Below are positions 53,625 through 62,519 of a DNA stretch of 64,000 nt, one piece after another (position 1 is the stretch's first letter; each line of letters opens with the position of its first letter). The stretch is from Chryseobacterium sp. FP211-J200. Lineage in GTDB: Bacteria; Bacteroidota; Bacteroidia; Flavobacteriales; Weeksellaceae. The notes under the pieces were generated by a model that did not search any database, had not been told where the DNA came from, and saw only the letters and a list, made by a program, of their open reading frames with translations. The stretch covers positions 1-64,000 of the forward strand of contig NZ_LSHB01000021.1 in NCBI RefSeq assembly GCF_001643375.1, given 5' to 3'. A program made the translations under genes and the position numbers.

Positions 53625-54227
53625 TTATTCTTTTAGAAGTTGATTGATTTCGTCGTAAAACGAATCTTTGCTGTAATCTGCCATTCCGGCGTGATGCATC
53701 CTCACTTTTCCAGCTTTATCTAAAACTACCGTAGTTGGGAGTGAACCGCTGAAATATTCATTAGGAATATTCCCATTGGGAATTAAAAACGGAACGTTGA
53801 ACTTTTCTTTTTCGAGGTACGTTTTTCCTGATGCCACTTCATCATCAAGATTTACAGTGAGGAAAACCAAATCTTTATTTGAATTGTACTTATCATAAAA
53901 TTTCTGAATTGAAGGAAATTCTGCCCGACACGGTGGACACCACGATGCCCAGAAGTTAATAAAAACCACCTTTCCTTTCAGTTCGGAGGTATTGATAATT
54001 TTTCCGCTTTCATCTTGTACACTAAAGTTTTGAGATATACTTGCAATATTTTCGGTCGCAAGCTGTTCGGCAGGTTTTTCTTTGATTTTCGAATTAAGCA
54101 GACCTGTCGAAATAATTTGTCGCATCAACCACGCTTTTGCATCAGGGCTTAACAATAAAACCACAAATGCCGTGAACAGAAGCGTCGTGCTCCAGTTCTT
54201 CCTAAGCCATATTTTAAATTTTTCCAT
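53625..54227 (-). CDS. TlpA-family thiol-disulfide reductase (membrane-anchored)
   Basis: A 200-residue protein anchored by an N-terminal helix (LLFTAFVVLLLSPDAKAW). The thioredoxin domain carries FINFWASWCPPCRAEFPSIQ (redox CPPC) at about 90-109 and cis-Pro SGSLPTTVVLDKAGK near 160-174. It resembles ResA/TlpA proteins that keep periplasmic cysteines reduced. It shares strand and spacing (3 bases) with DsrE and 15 bases with a second TlpA protein. Confidence 0.9.
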   Translation of the reverse strand: MEKFKIWLRKNWSTTLLFTAFVVLLLSPDAKAWLMRQIISTGLLNSKIKEKPAEQLATENIASISQNFSVQDESGKIINTSELKGKVVFINFWASWCPPCRAEFPSIQKFYDKYNSNKDLVFLTVNLDDEVASGKTYLEKEKFNVPFLIPNGNIPNEYFSGSLPTTVVLDKAGKVRMHHAGMADYSKDSFYDEINQLLKE

Positions 54228-54242
54228 TGTTTAGTTTTTAAA

Positions 54243-54788
54243 TTATTTTTCAGTTAAGGTTTTTAAAGCTTCGTAAATTTCAGGCTGGTCAAAATCTCTG
54301 CCACCTTGAATTTGCGCCTCAAGTTCGCCATCCTTATTAAAGATCAATGTCGTAGGAATAGCACCCTGAAAATACTTTGAGGGAATGGTGTTCCCTGCTA
54401 CATAGACGGGCAGATCAAAGTTTTTATCTTTCATAAATTTCTTGGATTTCGCAAGATTGGCTTCCACATTTAGAAGCACAAAGACGATGTTGTCATTTCC
54501 TTTAAATTTGTTTTTGAGATTACTGATGGTCGGCATTTCTTCCACACAAGGTCTGCACCAAGTTGCCCAGAAATTCACAAAAACCACCTTTCCTTTCAGT
54601 TCGCTCAATACCACTTTTTTTCCGTTTTCGTCAATCAGAATGAGGTCTTCATTATCCTTTGTTTTTTCAGGATAAACCAAAATTTTATCTTCATTAAGAA
54701 AAGAAATCGGTCTTGCGTTGAGTTCAAAAGAAATCAATGCCATAATCAGGATAAAAATATTTGTTTTCGTTTTTAAAACTGTATTCAT
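54243..54788 (-). CDS. TlpA-family thiol-disulfide reductase (exported, WCRPC)
   Basis: A 181-residue exported thioredoxin-like protein. The signal peptide ends near residue 25 (FELNARP). Redox motif VFVNFWATWCRPCVEEMPTI is at about 70-89; cis-Pro region FQGAIPTTLIFNKDGELEAQ at about 139-158. It is paralogous to the neighbouring WCPPC protein, with a different active-site dipeptide, so a different redox potential or partner is likely. Confidence 0.9.
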   Translation of the reverse strand: MNTVLKTKTNIFILIMALISFELNARPISFLNEDKILVYPEKTKDNEDLILIDENGKKVVLSELKGKVVFVNFWATWCRPCVEEMPTISNLKNKFKGNDNIVFVLLNVEANLAKSKKFMKDKNFDLPVYVAGNTIPSKYFQGAIPTTLIFNKDGELEAQIQGGRDFDQPEIYEALKTLTEK

Positions 54789-54792
54789 TTTG

Positions 54793-54959
54793 TTATTTTT
54801 TTGAGGTTTGTATTTTTCCTTCTTCTATTTCTTCGGAAGGTCTTTCAAGAATTTTATCTTTGGGAGAAAAAGCATCGAACACTCATTCATCTGAAAAAAA
54901 GGACAGGGGTGTTGTGCTGTCAGTCCCAAGAAAAGGACTGAAAGACTTTTTCTTATCAT
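54793..54959 (-). pseudogene. Possible small lipoprotein gene with a frameshift
   Basis: From the ATG at 54959 a 44-codon frame reads MIRKSLSVLFLGLTAQHPCP and stops at 54825. It looks like a lipoprotein signal. A shift within the T/C-rich stretch would continue as SPKDKILERPSEEIEEGKIQ and end TSKK just before the TlpA gene. Both halves look more coding-like in this combined reading, so a broken or atypical small gene is possible. Low certainty. Confidence 0.3.
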
Positions 54960-55059
54960 TTTTTAGAAATTAATAGCTAACCAAAAATTTTCCGGTTAGG
55001 ATTTAAAAAAATAAAATCATTTACATCTGCTATTGCTAACAGATTGAATCAATTTTAAA

Positions 55060-55431
55060 TCAAATGATAAGTTTGCGGTATTGTATAAAGATGGGAACAG
55101 CATTCCCTATTTTGGAAGAGCTGTAGACAGGATGTTTCGGAATACTGACAAAAAGAAAAGCGCCTGCAAAAAGAATAAATGTAAATGCAGCAATCTCGTG
55201 AAAATCCGAAACGGCAAATTGGGTATCGTTTTTTGCCGTCATTTCATTTTCCTTACAGAAATTACATTGCGAAACAGAAGTTGTGGTGGTGAATCTGTCT
55301 TTTGGAACCGAAGAATGACTTTGACTTTTAGAAGTCGGAGATACATTGAGCAGGTTTTTGATACCATACTTTACGGCACACGAAGAAATCAAAATGCATA
55401 CAATGAAAAACATTCCGATGATGCTTCTCAT
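55060..55431 (-). CDS. Hypothetical membrane protein within the thiol operon
   Basis: From the Met of MRSIIGMFFIVCILISSC the protein has 123 residues: an N-terminal lipobox-like signal (LISSC), a polar middle with Cys-x2-Cys (SQCNFCKENEMT) and a hydrophobic helix near the C-terminus (IAAFTFILFAGAFLFVSIPK). I do not recognise a named family. The CNFC pair fits a thiol or metal role in this operon, but this is only context. Confidence 0.6.
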   Translation of the reverse strand: MRSIIGMFFIVCILISSCAVKYGIKNLLNVSPTSKSQSHSSVPKDRFTTTTSVSQCNFCKENEMTAKNDTQFAVSDFHEIAAFTFILFAGAFLFVSIPKHPVYSSSKIGNAVPIFIQYRKLII

Positions 55432-55527
55432 TGTATGATTGATATGTAACTTCCTGGAGGTCATTGAGACAAAAGTAGAGGTTTATATAGTTATCTCAAA
55501 AATATTAACAGACTTTATAAAATAGTT

Positions 55528-56232
55528 TTATTTGGAAATTTGTTTTCTAACTTTCTCTTCCGTTACAAAACCAAGGTTTTCCCAGACTATCTTGTTATTG
55601 TTGTACAGTTTCAAAACCGGGAGTGCAGAAACATTCAGCTCTTTGCAAAGTTCTGTGTTTTCATCCACATTGATTCTGATTATTTTCAATTTATCCGGCA
55701 TTTCCGAAGCCATTTTTTTTAAATATGGTTCCATTTTTTTGCACGGTGCGCACCATTCTGCATAGAAATCTACTAAAACAGGTGTATTACTTTTCAGCAT
55801 TTCGTTGTACTGGGCAAGACTCATTCCGGCTGAAGTGGAGGCTTTGATTTCGGGAAGACTGGCATTTCTCCATTTCATCATTCCACCATTCATTTCATAG
55901 ACATTTTTAAAGCCCATTTCTGTGAGTTTTTCAGCGGCAGCAGAACTTCTCGGTCCGCTCATACAGTACACGAATACAGGTTTATCTTTATCTAAAGCTT
56001 TTGCTTTTTCAGCAAAATCTCCGGCAGTCCAATCAATGTTCATTGCATTTTTGAGATGTCCGTTACGGAATTCTCCCGACGTTCTCACATCGACCAATTG
56101 TGCATCTTTGGTCTGATCTAATTTTTGAGAAAATTCTGTTGCAGTAAGACTACTTCCTTTTTTATTGTTTTGTGCTTTTCCACATCCTGTGAGTACGATG
56201 AGAAAAAATGCAACAATTAGGTTTTTATACAT
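55528..56232 (-). CDS. Rhodanese-thioredoxin fusion lipoprotein
   Basis: A 234-residue two-domain lipoprotein (IVAFFLIVLTGCGKAQ). Residues about 30-120 are a rhodanese domain with DVRTSGEFRNGHLKNAMNID and the active loop FVYCMSGPRSSAAAEKL. Residues about 135-234 are a thioredoxin domain with LVDFYAEWCAPCKKMEPYLK and SALPVLKLYNN. It could move persulfide sulfur onto or off a thioredoxin. It lies directly before a cytosolic-type thioredoxin gene (one-base gap). Confidence 0.92.
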   Translation of the reverse strand: MYKNLIVAFFLIVLTGCGKAQNNKKGSSLTATEFSQKLDQTKDAQLVDVRTSGEFRNGHLKNAMNIDWTAGDFAEKAKALDKDKPVFVYCMSGPRSSAAAEKLTEMGFKNVYEMNGGMMKWRNASLPEIKASTSAGMSLAQYNEMLKSNTPVLVDFYAEWCAPCKKMEPYLKKMASEMPDKLKIIRINVDENTELCKELNVSALPVLKLYNNNKIVWENLGFVTEEKVRKQISK

Positions 56233-56233
56233 T

Positions 56234-56530
56234 TTAGCTGTTTTGCTTTATTAATCTCTCCAATTCATCTGCCTGAAAGACACCGGACTGTTTCCATTTA
56301 ACTTCACCTGCTTTAAAAATCATCAAGGTAGGCACACTACGGATTCCGAACTGAGCTGCAACCGCCTGATTTTTATCAATATCAATTTTGACGATATTGG
56401 CAGAGTCTCCTATTTTCTTTTTTAGATCCTGAAGAATAGGAGCCTGCATTTTACACGGACCACACCATTCTGCAAAAAAGTCTACTAAAACAGGCTTATC
56501 CTGATTGATAAGTTCTTGAAATTTATTCAT
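56234..56530 (-). CDS. trxA: Thioredoxin
   Basis: A 98-residue classical thioredoxin without signal peptide: PVLVDFFAEWCGPCKMQAPI (about 14-33), then FGIRSVPTLMIFKAGEVKWK with the cis-Pro. It is cytosolic and reduces disulfides or persulfides. It is one gene of a tight minus-strand operon with DUF2892 and persulfide dioxygenase-like genes; it is probably an operon-specific thioredoxin rather than the housekeeping one. Confidence 0.93.
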   Translation of the reverse strand: MNKFQELINQDKPVLVDFFAEWCGPCKMQAPILQDLKKKIGDSANIVKIDIDKNQAVAAQFGIRSVPTLMIFKAGEVKWKQSGVFQADELERLIKQNS

Positions 56531-56541
56531 TTTTTCAGATT

Positions 56542-56787
56542 TTATTTGATTTCTTCATATTCGACCTCGTCCTTATTATTTTTTGAATTTCTTGTCGGGA
56601 CAGAACAGTTTCCTGTAGCACAACAGCCGATATTCAATAAAGGCATTGCTACAAAAACTGCTCCAACGAAGACCAACAGCCACATTCCTGATTTCACGGC
56701 TTCTACCACCAGGAATATTCCCATTGCCAAGCGCAGTATTCGAACAAAGTTCCAATTTTTAAATATATTCTGCATCATTTTAAACAT
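56542..56787 (-). CDS. DUF2892 (YgaP-type) small membrane protein
   Basis: An 81-residue (or 78 if the second Met is used) inner-membrane protein with two hydrophobic segments: RILRLAMGIFLVVEAVKSGM and WLLVFVGAVFVAMPLLNIGC, then CCATGNCSVP. DUF2892 occurs fused to rhodanese in YgaP and stands alone in many sulfur operons. The start overlaps the end of the MBL gene by up to 8 bases. The cysteine-rich loop could bind sulfur or metal. Confidence 0.85.
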   Translation of the reverse strand: MFKMMQNIFKNWNFVRILRLAMGIFLVVEAVKSGMWLLVFVGAVFVAMPLLNIGCCATGNCSVPTRNSKNNKDEVEYEEIK

Positions 56788-58180
56788 TTTTATTTGTAAC
56801 AGGATTTTCCATTTCTTTCCATTCTTTCATTCCTCCTGCATAATTTTTAACATTGGTAAAACCGTTCTTTCTGAGAATAGAATAAGCAATTGTAGCTCTA
56901 TCACCGCTCTGGCAGTGTATAACGACTGGCTTATCCTTATTCATTTTGTAAAGATTGTCAGGAAGCGTACCTACGAAAATATTTTCGGCTCCTTTAATGT
57001 GACCTTCGTCAAATTCTGTTTTGCCTCGCACATCTACAATCTGTATATGATCTTTATTCAAATATGATTTGAATTCTGAAATATCAATCACATCAGCCTT
57101 GTGAAGTTCTAATTCCAGATGATCGATATCATCAATGTAGCCCATCATATGATCCATTCCGATTCTCATAAGCTTTCGGGTAAGATCTTCCATCTGATGG
57201 TCCTGAGCGACCAAAATAAAGGGTTCTGAATAATCGATCAACCATCCCATCCACGTAGAAAAGGAATTATTATCTTGAATATTGATACTTGCGGGAATAA
57301 AACCTATGGCAAAATCGACCTTATTTCGGGTATCAATTATTTTTACTCCGTCATGGTAAGCATTCAAAAACTCCTTCTTGGAAAGTTTCTTCTGCTTTGG
57401 AACTTCTGGTAACAAAGGTCTTTCTAATTTATTGAGCTTCTTCATCATTGCAAAATATTTCGGTGGTTCCGGCTGACCTTCCAATAAATAGTTGACAAAA
57501 CCTTCTTCGTTATCTTCATATTGAAATGCCCAGTTGCGGATCTTCTCATAACCGACGGTAGAACTAGGTACCGCTCCCAAAGATTTTCCACAAGCAGAAC
57601 CGGCTCCATGTCCTGGCCAAACCTGAATAAATTCAGGCAACTTGCTGAAATCCTGCACGGAATGGTACATCTCTTTAGCTCCTTTTTCCTGAGTTCCGAC
57701 AATTCCGGCTGCTTTTTCCAGCAGATCAGGTCTTCCGATGTCGCCTACGAAAACGAAATCTCCTGTGAAAATCATTACCGGTTCATCCGCCGCAGGATGA
57801 TCTGTAAGAAGAAAGCTAATGCTTTCCGGTGTATGCCCGGGTGTGTGAATGACTTTTAGTGTAAGATTTCCTACTTTAATTGTATCCCCGTTTTTCAGAC
57901 CTACGTGAGGAAACTCATATTGCCAATCTTTACCACCTTCATCAGAAAGGTATAATTCTGCACCTGTAACTTCCGCCAGCTCACGAGAACCAGACAGAAA
58001 ATCTGCATGAATATGCGTTTCTGCGATATGCGTAATTTTGAGATTATTTTCTTCTGCCACCTGAAGATACGTATCAATATCCCTTTTGGCATCAATAACA
58101 ATTGCCTCTCCTTTGGCCTGACAACCGATAAGATAACTACTCTGTGCTAAACTTTTATCGTAAATGTGTTGAAAAAACAT
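56780..58180 (-). CDS. MBL-fold persulfide dioxygenase-like protein with two rhodanese domains
   Basis: A 466-residue enzyme. The MBL domain (1-245) carries ETHIHADFLSG, HTPGHTPESISFLL and TGDFVFVGDIGRPDL, the iron-site set of ETHE1/persulfide dioxygenases. The first rhodanese domain (about 265-350) has VAQDHQMED at the position of the active-site loop and no Cys, so it is inactive. The second (about 370-460) has VIHCQSGDRATIAY with the catalytic Cys. The enzyme probably oxidises glutathione- or thiol-bound persulfide to sulfite. It is first in the sulfur operon, with an IS982 element ending 15 bases upstream of its start. Confidence 0.93.
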   Translation of the reverse strand: MFFQHIYDKSLAQSSYLIGCQAKGEAIVIDAKRDIDTYLQVAEENNLKITHIAETHIHADFLSGSRELAEVTGAELYLSDEGGKDWQYEFPHVGLKNGDTIKVGNLTLKVIHTPGHTPESISFLLTDHPAADEPVMIFTGDFVFVGDIGRPDLLEKAAGIVGTQEKGAKEMYHSVQDFSKLPEFIQVWPGHGAGSACGKSLGAVPSSTVGYEKIRNWAFQYEDNEEGFVNYLLEGQPEPPKYFAMMKKLNKLERPLLPEVPKQKKLSKKEFLNAYHDGVKIIDTRNKVDFAIGFIPASINIQDNNSFSTWMGWLIDYSEPFILVAQDHQMEDLTRKLMRIGMDHMMGYIDDIDHLELELHKADVIDISEFKSYLNKDHIQIVDVRGKTEFDEGHIKGAENIFVGTLPDNLYKMNKDKPVVIHCQSGDRATIAYSILRKNGFTNVKNYAGGMKEWKEMENPVTNKNV

Positions 58181-58195
58181 AATTTTACTTTTTTA

Positions 58196-59177
58196 ACCTG
58201 TTGTGCATTTAGGATAAATTAATTTTTATTTTGTTTAAACTTCTTTTAAATATAAAGAAATTAAGATATTGTATCATTGTAAAAGAAGTGATTTTAGAGG
58301 TAATTCTGGTTGCCAACCCTTCAAAAGTTTTTGCTAAATTGATGTGTAGTAAAAATTGTCCGCTCAGTTGTGATATAGCTGTTTCAATCCGTTTTCTAAT
58401 TTTAGATTTTACTTTCGAAAACGATACAAATTCATGTTGATTTTTTCTCATTGGAACAGAAAGTTTAATGTTTGAGTAATTGAACAGATCAACCCTTAAT
58501 TTTTCGCTAATATATCCTCTGTCGCCTATCAGTAAACAGTTTTTGAAGTTTTCTTTTATATCCTTCAGATAATTTATGTCATGAACGTTTGCCGGAGAAA
58601 AATCGAAGGAATGAAAAACACCGTTTTTGTCGCAGACAGCATGTAATTTATAGCCGAAATATCGTGTTTTTTGTGCAGCACAATATCCAAATTCCGGACG
58701 AATATTTTCTGTGGAACAAATTCCACTGCGATTTGCCCTACTTATTTTACATATCTCCAATGGTGTTGAATCAACAATAAAAACGTTTGTAAAATCAGAA
58801 AACTTTGCACTCAAAACTCTGCGTATTTCTTCTAAGTAGAAAAACAATTTTCGCTTTCTTCTGTTATAAACGCTTCTTTCTATTTTTTGTTCTAATTCTG
58901 TTTTTGAAATGTATCTAAACAGTTGTAATTCAGAGTTTATCGACATGTATTCTGCTGTAATATTTAAAGCTACAAGTTCTAAATCAGAAAGTTTTGGAAC
59001 TCTGATCTGAGGTTTAGTCTTAATATGACTGCAAGTATTTATCAATTCTTCTAAAATAATTTTGTAGTTTTGAATAAGATTGTTCATGTATTTAAATGAT
59101 TGGTAGTCAAATAAATATACGGTTTTTGAACCAAATGAACAATCTTTTATTGTTTAATTCCTAAATGCACAACAGGT
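58196..59177 (-). mobile_element. IS982-family insertion sequence (982 bp)
   Basis: Perfect 19-bp terminal inverted repeats: ACCTGTTGTGCATTTAGGA at 58196-58214 and its reverse complement at 59159-59177, enclosing one transposase gene. The length is typical of the family. I find no direct target duplication in the flanks (TTTTTTA to the left, AAAATAAT to the right), which suggests a later deletion or imperfect insertion. The right end supplies the last nine codons of the neighbouring DUF1294 gene; the left end lies 15 bases before the MBL start. Confidence 0.93.
58209..59087 (-). CDS. IS982-family transposase
   Basis: A 292-residue DDE transposase. An N-terminal helical region (PKLSDLELVALNITAEYMSI) is typical for IS982. 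The catalytic domain shows FIVDSTPLEICK, the conserved KTRYFGYKLHAVCDKNGVF, and LIGDRGYISEKLR, followed by a C-terminal helix with RKRIETAISQLSGQF that supplies the Glu. The gene is complete, so the element may be active. Transcription runs toward the MBL operon, so read-through from the IS could drive that operon. Confidence 0.95.
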   Translation of the reverse strand: MNNLIQNYKIILEELINTCSHIKTKPQIRVPKLSDLELVALNITAEYMSINSELQLFRYISKTELEQKIERSVYNRRKRKLFFYLEEIRRVLSAKFSDFTNVFIVDSTPLEICKISRANRSGICSTENIRPEFGYCAAQKTRYFGYKLHAVCDKNGVFHSFDFSPANVHDINYLKDIKENFKNCLLIGDRGYISEKLRVDLFNYSNIKLSVPMRKNQHEFVSFSKVKSKIRKRIETAISQLSGQFLLHINLAKTFEGLATRITSKITSFTMIQYLNFFIFKRSLNKIKINLS

Positions 59178-59413
59178 AAAATAATAAAGATCTGTACTAA
59201 AATAATAATTCCAAATTTCCACAGAAAACTTTTTTTTGACACTTTATGTCTGAAAATTATCATTCCTAAAATAGCGCCAACCGTTCCTCCCAAAAACGTG
59301 AGAATCAGCAAAGAAAACTCCGAAATTCGTCTTTTATGTTGGGTTGCCTTCCATTTATCTAATCCGAAAACGGTGAAAGCGATGAGATTCATTATCAAAA
59401 ATACATACAACAT
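59147..59413 (-). CDS. DUF1294 membrane protein with IS-derived C-terminus
   Basis: From the Met of MLYVFLIMNLIAFTVFGLDK the protein has 88 residues with three or four membrane helices. The DUF1294 core GLDKWKATQHKRRISEFSLL and GGTVGAILGMIIFRHK is intact. The final nine residues (PVVHLGIKQ) are encoded by the IS982 terminal repeat; the native end was replaced by the insertion. The main fold is probably retained. The longer N-terminal frame to 59470 is less likely. Function of the family is not known. Confidence 0.82.
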   Translation of the reverse strand: MLYVFLIMNLIAFTVFGLDKWKATQHKRRISEFSLLILTFLGGTVGAILGMIIFRHKVSKKSFLWKFGIIILVQIFIILPVVHLGIKQ

Positions 59414-59475
59414 AACAGCAAATCTAAAACAAAAATAAATATTAAACAGTTTACCTTCTGATCTTAACAAGATAA

Positions 59476-59868
<393 letters not shown>

Positions 59869-59890
59869 TAGATTTGAAATAGATAACATA

Positions 59891-59922
59891 AAAAATGATC
59901 GGAATTTCTTCCGACCATCATT
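59891..59922 (-). terminator. Terminator of the MsrAB operon
   Basis: On the minus strand AATGATGGTCGGAA, loop GAAA and TTCCGATCATT form an imperfect stem ending in a run of T. It lies just after the MsrAB stop codon. Confidence 0.75.
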
Positions 59923-59941
59923 ACTATTCCTGAAATATTTT

Positions 59942-61030
59942 TTACTTTTTATTAAGAAGAGAAATATATTCTCCATATCCTTTTTCTTTCATTTCTGCTT
60001 TTGGAACAAACTGTAATGAAGCAGAATTGATACAATATCTCAAACCACCTTTATCTTTCGGTCCATCATCAAAAACGTGTCCCAAATGAGCGTCTCCGGT
60101 TTTACTTCTCACCTCAGTTCTTGCCATTCCAATTGAATTATCGGTTTTTTCGTCGATAACATTTTTAGAAATAGGTTTCGAGAAACTTGGCCATCCACAA
60201 CCTGATTCAAATTTATCGGTTGAAATAAATAACGGTTCCCCCGTTGTGATATCTACATAAATTCCTTCACGGAATTCTTTGTCATATTCATTAGAGTAAG
60301 GTCTTTCCGTTGCATTTTCCTGCGTCACTTTATATTGTTCGGCAGTCAGTTTTTTCTTTAAAACTTCTTTATCCTGTTTTTGATATTTAGCTTTTGGAAG
60401 CGGGTTTGCATTTTTTGCCATTTCAAATAATCCCGGCTCAATGTGACAATAACCTCCTGGATTTTTATCTAAATAATCCTGATGATACGTTTCTGCACTG
60501 TAGAAGTTTTTCAACGGAATCGTTTCTACAACCACAGGTTTGCTGTAATTTTTCGCTAATTTCTGAACTTCTCCTTTAATAATAGCTTCAGTTTCCTTGT
60601 CGGTAGAATAAATACCCGTTCTGTATTGGTCACCTCTATCATTTCCCTGCTTGTTTAAACTCGTAGGATCTATCGTTTTAAAATAAAGATCGATCAGAAG
60701 TTTAAGGTCAACCTGTTCCGGGTCGTATTTTACTTTTACCGTTTCGGCAAAACCTGTAGTATGACTTATAACTTCCTCATAAGTAGGATTTTTCTTATTT
60801 CCGTTGGCATACCCAACTTCAGTTTCTACAACTCCTCTGATTTGTTGAAAAAAATGCTCAGTTCCCCAAAAGCAACCGCCTGCAAAATAAACTTCTTTTA
60901 CATTTTTAGCATTCATAGTGATCTCATTCTCTTTTTTAATTGATGAAGATTGTTGTTTTGCATCTCCGCAGCTTGTTGCGAAGACTGCAATTCCCAGAAC
61001 CATTCCGAGAAATGTGAATATATTTTTCAT
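59942..61030 (-). CDS. msrAB: MsrA-MsrB fusion methionine sulfoxide reductase, lipoprotein
   Basis: Repairs both S- and R-methionine sulfoxide in envelope proteins. The start is the Met of [17 protein letters not shown] (61030), giving a lipoprotein signal ending FATSC. The MsrA half (about 45-200) has [18 protein letters not shown] with the catalytic Cys, and [15 protein letters not shown]. The MsrB half (about 220-362) has [14 protein letters not shown] with zinc Cys, and [12 protein letters not shown] with the catalytic Cys. It is the last gene of a minus-strand set with DUF417, a putative anti-sigma factor and an ECF sigma factor. Confidence 0.93.
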   Translation of the reverse strand: MKNIFTFLGMVLGIAVFATSCGDAKQQSSSIKKENEITMNAKNVKEVYFAGGCFWGTEHFFQQIRGVVETEVGYANGNKKNPTYEEVISHTTGFAETVKVKYDPEQVDLKLLIDLYFKTIDPTSLNKQGNDRGDQYRTGIYSTDKETEAIIKGEVQKLAKNYSKPVVVETIPLKNFYSAETYHQDYLDKNPGGYCHIEPGLFEMAKNANPLPKAKYQKQDKEVLKKKLTAEQYKVTQENATERPYSNEYDKEFREGIYVDITTGEPLFISTDKFESGCGWPSFSKPISKNVIDEKTDNSIGMARTEVRSKTGDAHLGHVFDDGPKDKGGLRYCINSASLQFVPKAEMKEKGYGEYISLLNKK

Positions 61031-61040
61031 TTTTGTTTTA

Positions 61041-61493
61041 TTATGTGTGTTCATTTTTTCCATTTAAAAGCATTAAACCAAATCCTAAAAGCATCAAATC
61101 TTTAAGAATAAAAAAATCTGTAACCGGAACGCCGTCAACAATATGCCAAACATTAGGTATTGTAAAGAGGTAGCTTAATGTTACCAAAAAGGTAACCACC
61201 ATTCCGATACCTGCAAACTTTTTAAGAGATGCAAATTTCACGCTAAAGATTAATAACAAGGCAATGATAATTTCTATCACTCCGATTATATTAGAAACCG
61301 CTTGGGCGCTCATAATATCATATACGAAAAACGTGAGAAAATGGTTTTCTACCAAAGGTTTTATCGCTGCTGCTTCGGTAGGCGTAAATTTGAAAGCCCC
61401 AATCCAAAGTAAAATAATTGCTGCCCCGAAAAGCGAAATGTAATAACCGATTTTGTACGTTGGCAAACCTTTGTGTTGTGATGTCTGTTGCAT
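61041..61493 (-). CDS. DUF417 / RclC-like membrane protein
   Basis: A 150-residue inner-membrane protein with four helices: [59 protein letters not shown] and [34 protein letters not shown] is the DUF417 signature. E. coli RclC of this family contributes to survival of reactive chlorine. Here it lies 10 bases before the methionine sulfoxide reductase gene, which repairs exactly that damage. Confidence 0.88.
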   Translation of the reverse strand: MQQTSQHKGLPTYKIGYYISLFGAAIILLWIGAFKFTPTEAAAIKPLVENHFLTFFVYDIMSAQAVSNIIGVIEIIIALLLIFSVKFASLKKFAGIGMVVTFLVTLSYLFTIPNVWHIVDGVPVTDFFILKDLMLLGFGLMLLNGKNEHT

Positions 61494-61573
61494 TGTTCTT
61501 AGATTTTTGAATTAATATTTATTATTTTCAAAACTATAGTCGCAACAATTACAAAATCCTGACAGTTTCTTTC

Positions 61574-61846
61574 TTAAAAATCTAGTTTTCTAAATATTTT
61601 ATCTTTAAATTCCTGAATATCTGTATCATTCAAATCGTTTTTTTCTTCTCCAAACCATTTATTTTTTAAAATAGAATCTAAAATTTTCAGTTTTTCTTCA
61701 TAAGCCTTGCACCATTTGCAAATCATTATATGCATAGAAAGTTGCCAGTTTTCTTTTGGCGAAATATTCTTTGCATTGCGTTTTTCCATCAGTAAAGTTG
61801 CTGTACTGCATGGTAAAAAGAAAATATGTATTATTTTTCTAAACAT
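61574..61846 (-). CDS. Putative zinc-type anti-sigma factor
   Basis: A 90-residue protein starting 10 bases after the ECF sigma stop codon. LSMHIMICKWCKAYEEKLKI (about 36-55) contains the H-x3-C-x2-C pattern of ZAS/zf-HC2 anti-sigma factors. The N-terminal hydrophobic segment (IIHIFFLPCSTATLL) is short. It likely holds the sigma factor and releases it on thiol oxidation. No transmembrane helix of usual length is clear, so it may be soluble. The sensing mechanism is inferred. Confidence 0.75.
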   Translation of the reverse strand: MFRKIIHIFFLPCSTATLLMEKRNAKNISPKENWQLSMHIMICKWCKAYEEKLKILDSILKNKWFGEEKNDLNDTDIQEFKDKIFRKLDF

Positions 61847-61856
61847 TTTTTATTCC

Positions 61857-62411
61857 TTATGATTTTGAAAACCAGTTAATTTCCAGACATTCTCTCAGCT
61901 GCATTCTGGTTCGTTGTAAAATCTTCCAAAGATTAGTCGTAGAGATATCCAATTCCTGACTCACTTCGGGTGCTTTTTTTTCTTCTAGATAATAAAGTTT
62001 CATCGGGATCTTCCATCGGGAAGGCAAATCTTCGATGCAATCTTCTAGACTTTTATTAAAATCCTGATTGTCCAGAAGTTCAGCTTCCGGGTTAGAAACA
62101 TTCCAGTCATTTAAAACCGTATCATTTTTCCAGGAGCCTGTTTCGTCAAAGAAATGGTCGAGTTTAATCTGTGGTTCCGATTTGTATTTTTTACGGTAAA
62201 AATCAGCGACTTTATTGTTGAGAATCGTGTTGAGCCAAGTCTTAGGCGTACTTTTTCCTTCAAAAGAATCGTAGGATGAAAAAGCAGCAATGAAAACTTC
62301 CTGAACGATATCTTCCGCTTCAATGGTATCTGAAAGCAGAAAAATTGCTCTTCTCAGCAAAGATTCAGAATACTGTTCTATCCAGTTTTTTAAAGCTTCA
62401 TTTTTCGTCAT
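61857..62411 (-). CDS. ECF-type RNA polymerase sigma factor
   Basis: A 184-residue sigma-70 family protein. Region 2 shows LLSDTIEAEDIVQEVFIAAF and SYDSFEGKSTPKTWLNTILN; region 4 shows LPSRWKIPMKLYYLEEKKAP followed by VSQELDISTTNLWKILQRTR, the HTH. It is the first gene of the stress unit: anti-sigma, DUF417 and MsrAB follow on the same strand. Autoregulation of this operon is likely. Confidence 0.92.
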   Translation of the reverse strand: MTKNEALKNWIEQYSESLLRRAIFLLSDTIEAEDIVQEVFIAAFSSYDSFEGKSTPKTWLNTILNNKVADFYRKKYKSEPQIKLDHFFDETGSWKNDTVLNDWNVSNPEAELLDNQDFNKSLEDCIEDLPSRWKIPMKLYYLEEKKAPEVSQELDISTTNLWKILQRTRMQLRECLEINWFSKS

Positions 62412-62421
62412 TTTTTTGATT

Positions 62422-62448
62422 GTATCTTTTCAGATACTAACGAAGGTA
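62422..62448 (-). promoter_or_regulatory. Hairpin and possible -7 box upstream of the ECF sigma gene
   Basis: On the minus strand GTATCT-GAAA-AGATAC (62422-62437) is a perfect 6-bp stem with a GAAA tetraloop, 11 bases before the sigma start codon. Just upstream is TACCTTCG (62441-62448), one base off TAnnTTTG. The hairpin would sit in the short leader and may affect translation. Confidence 0.35.
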
Positions 62449-62519
62449 ATAAGTTAAACGCAGAAGTGCAAAGTTTTTTATTAATCCTTTTTAATTTGTT
62501 CATCCAGAATTTTATGATG

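Noticed and set aside
54761-54973. 70-codon plus-strand frame
   Set aside because: Antisense to a more plausible minus-strand small lipoprotein reading and without family resemblance.
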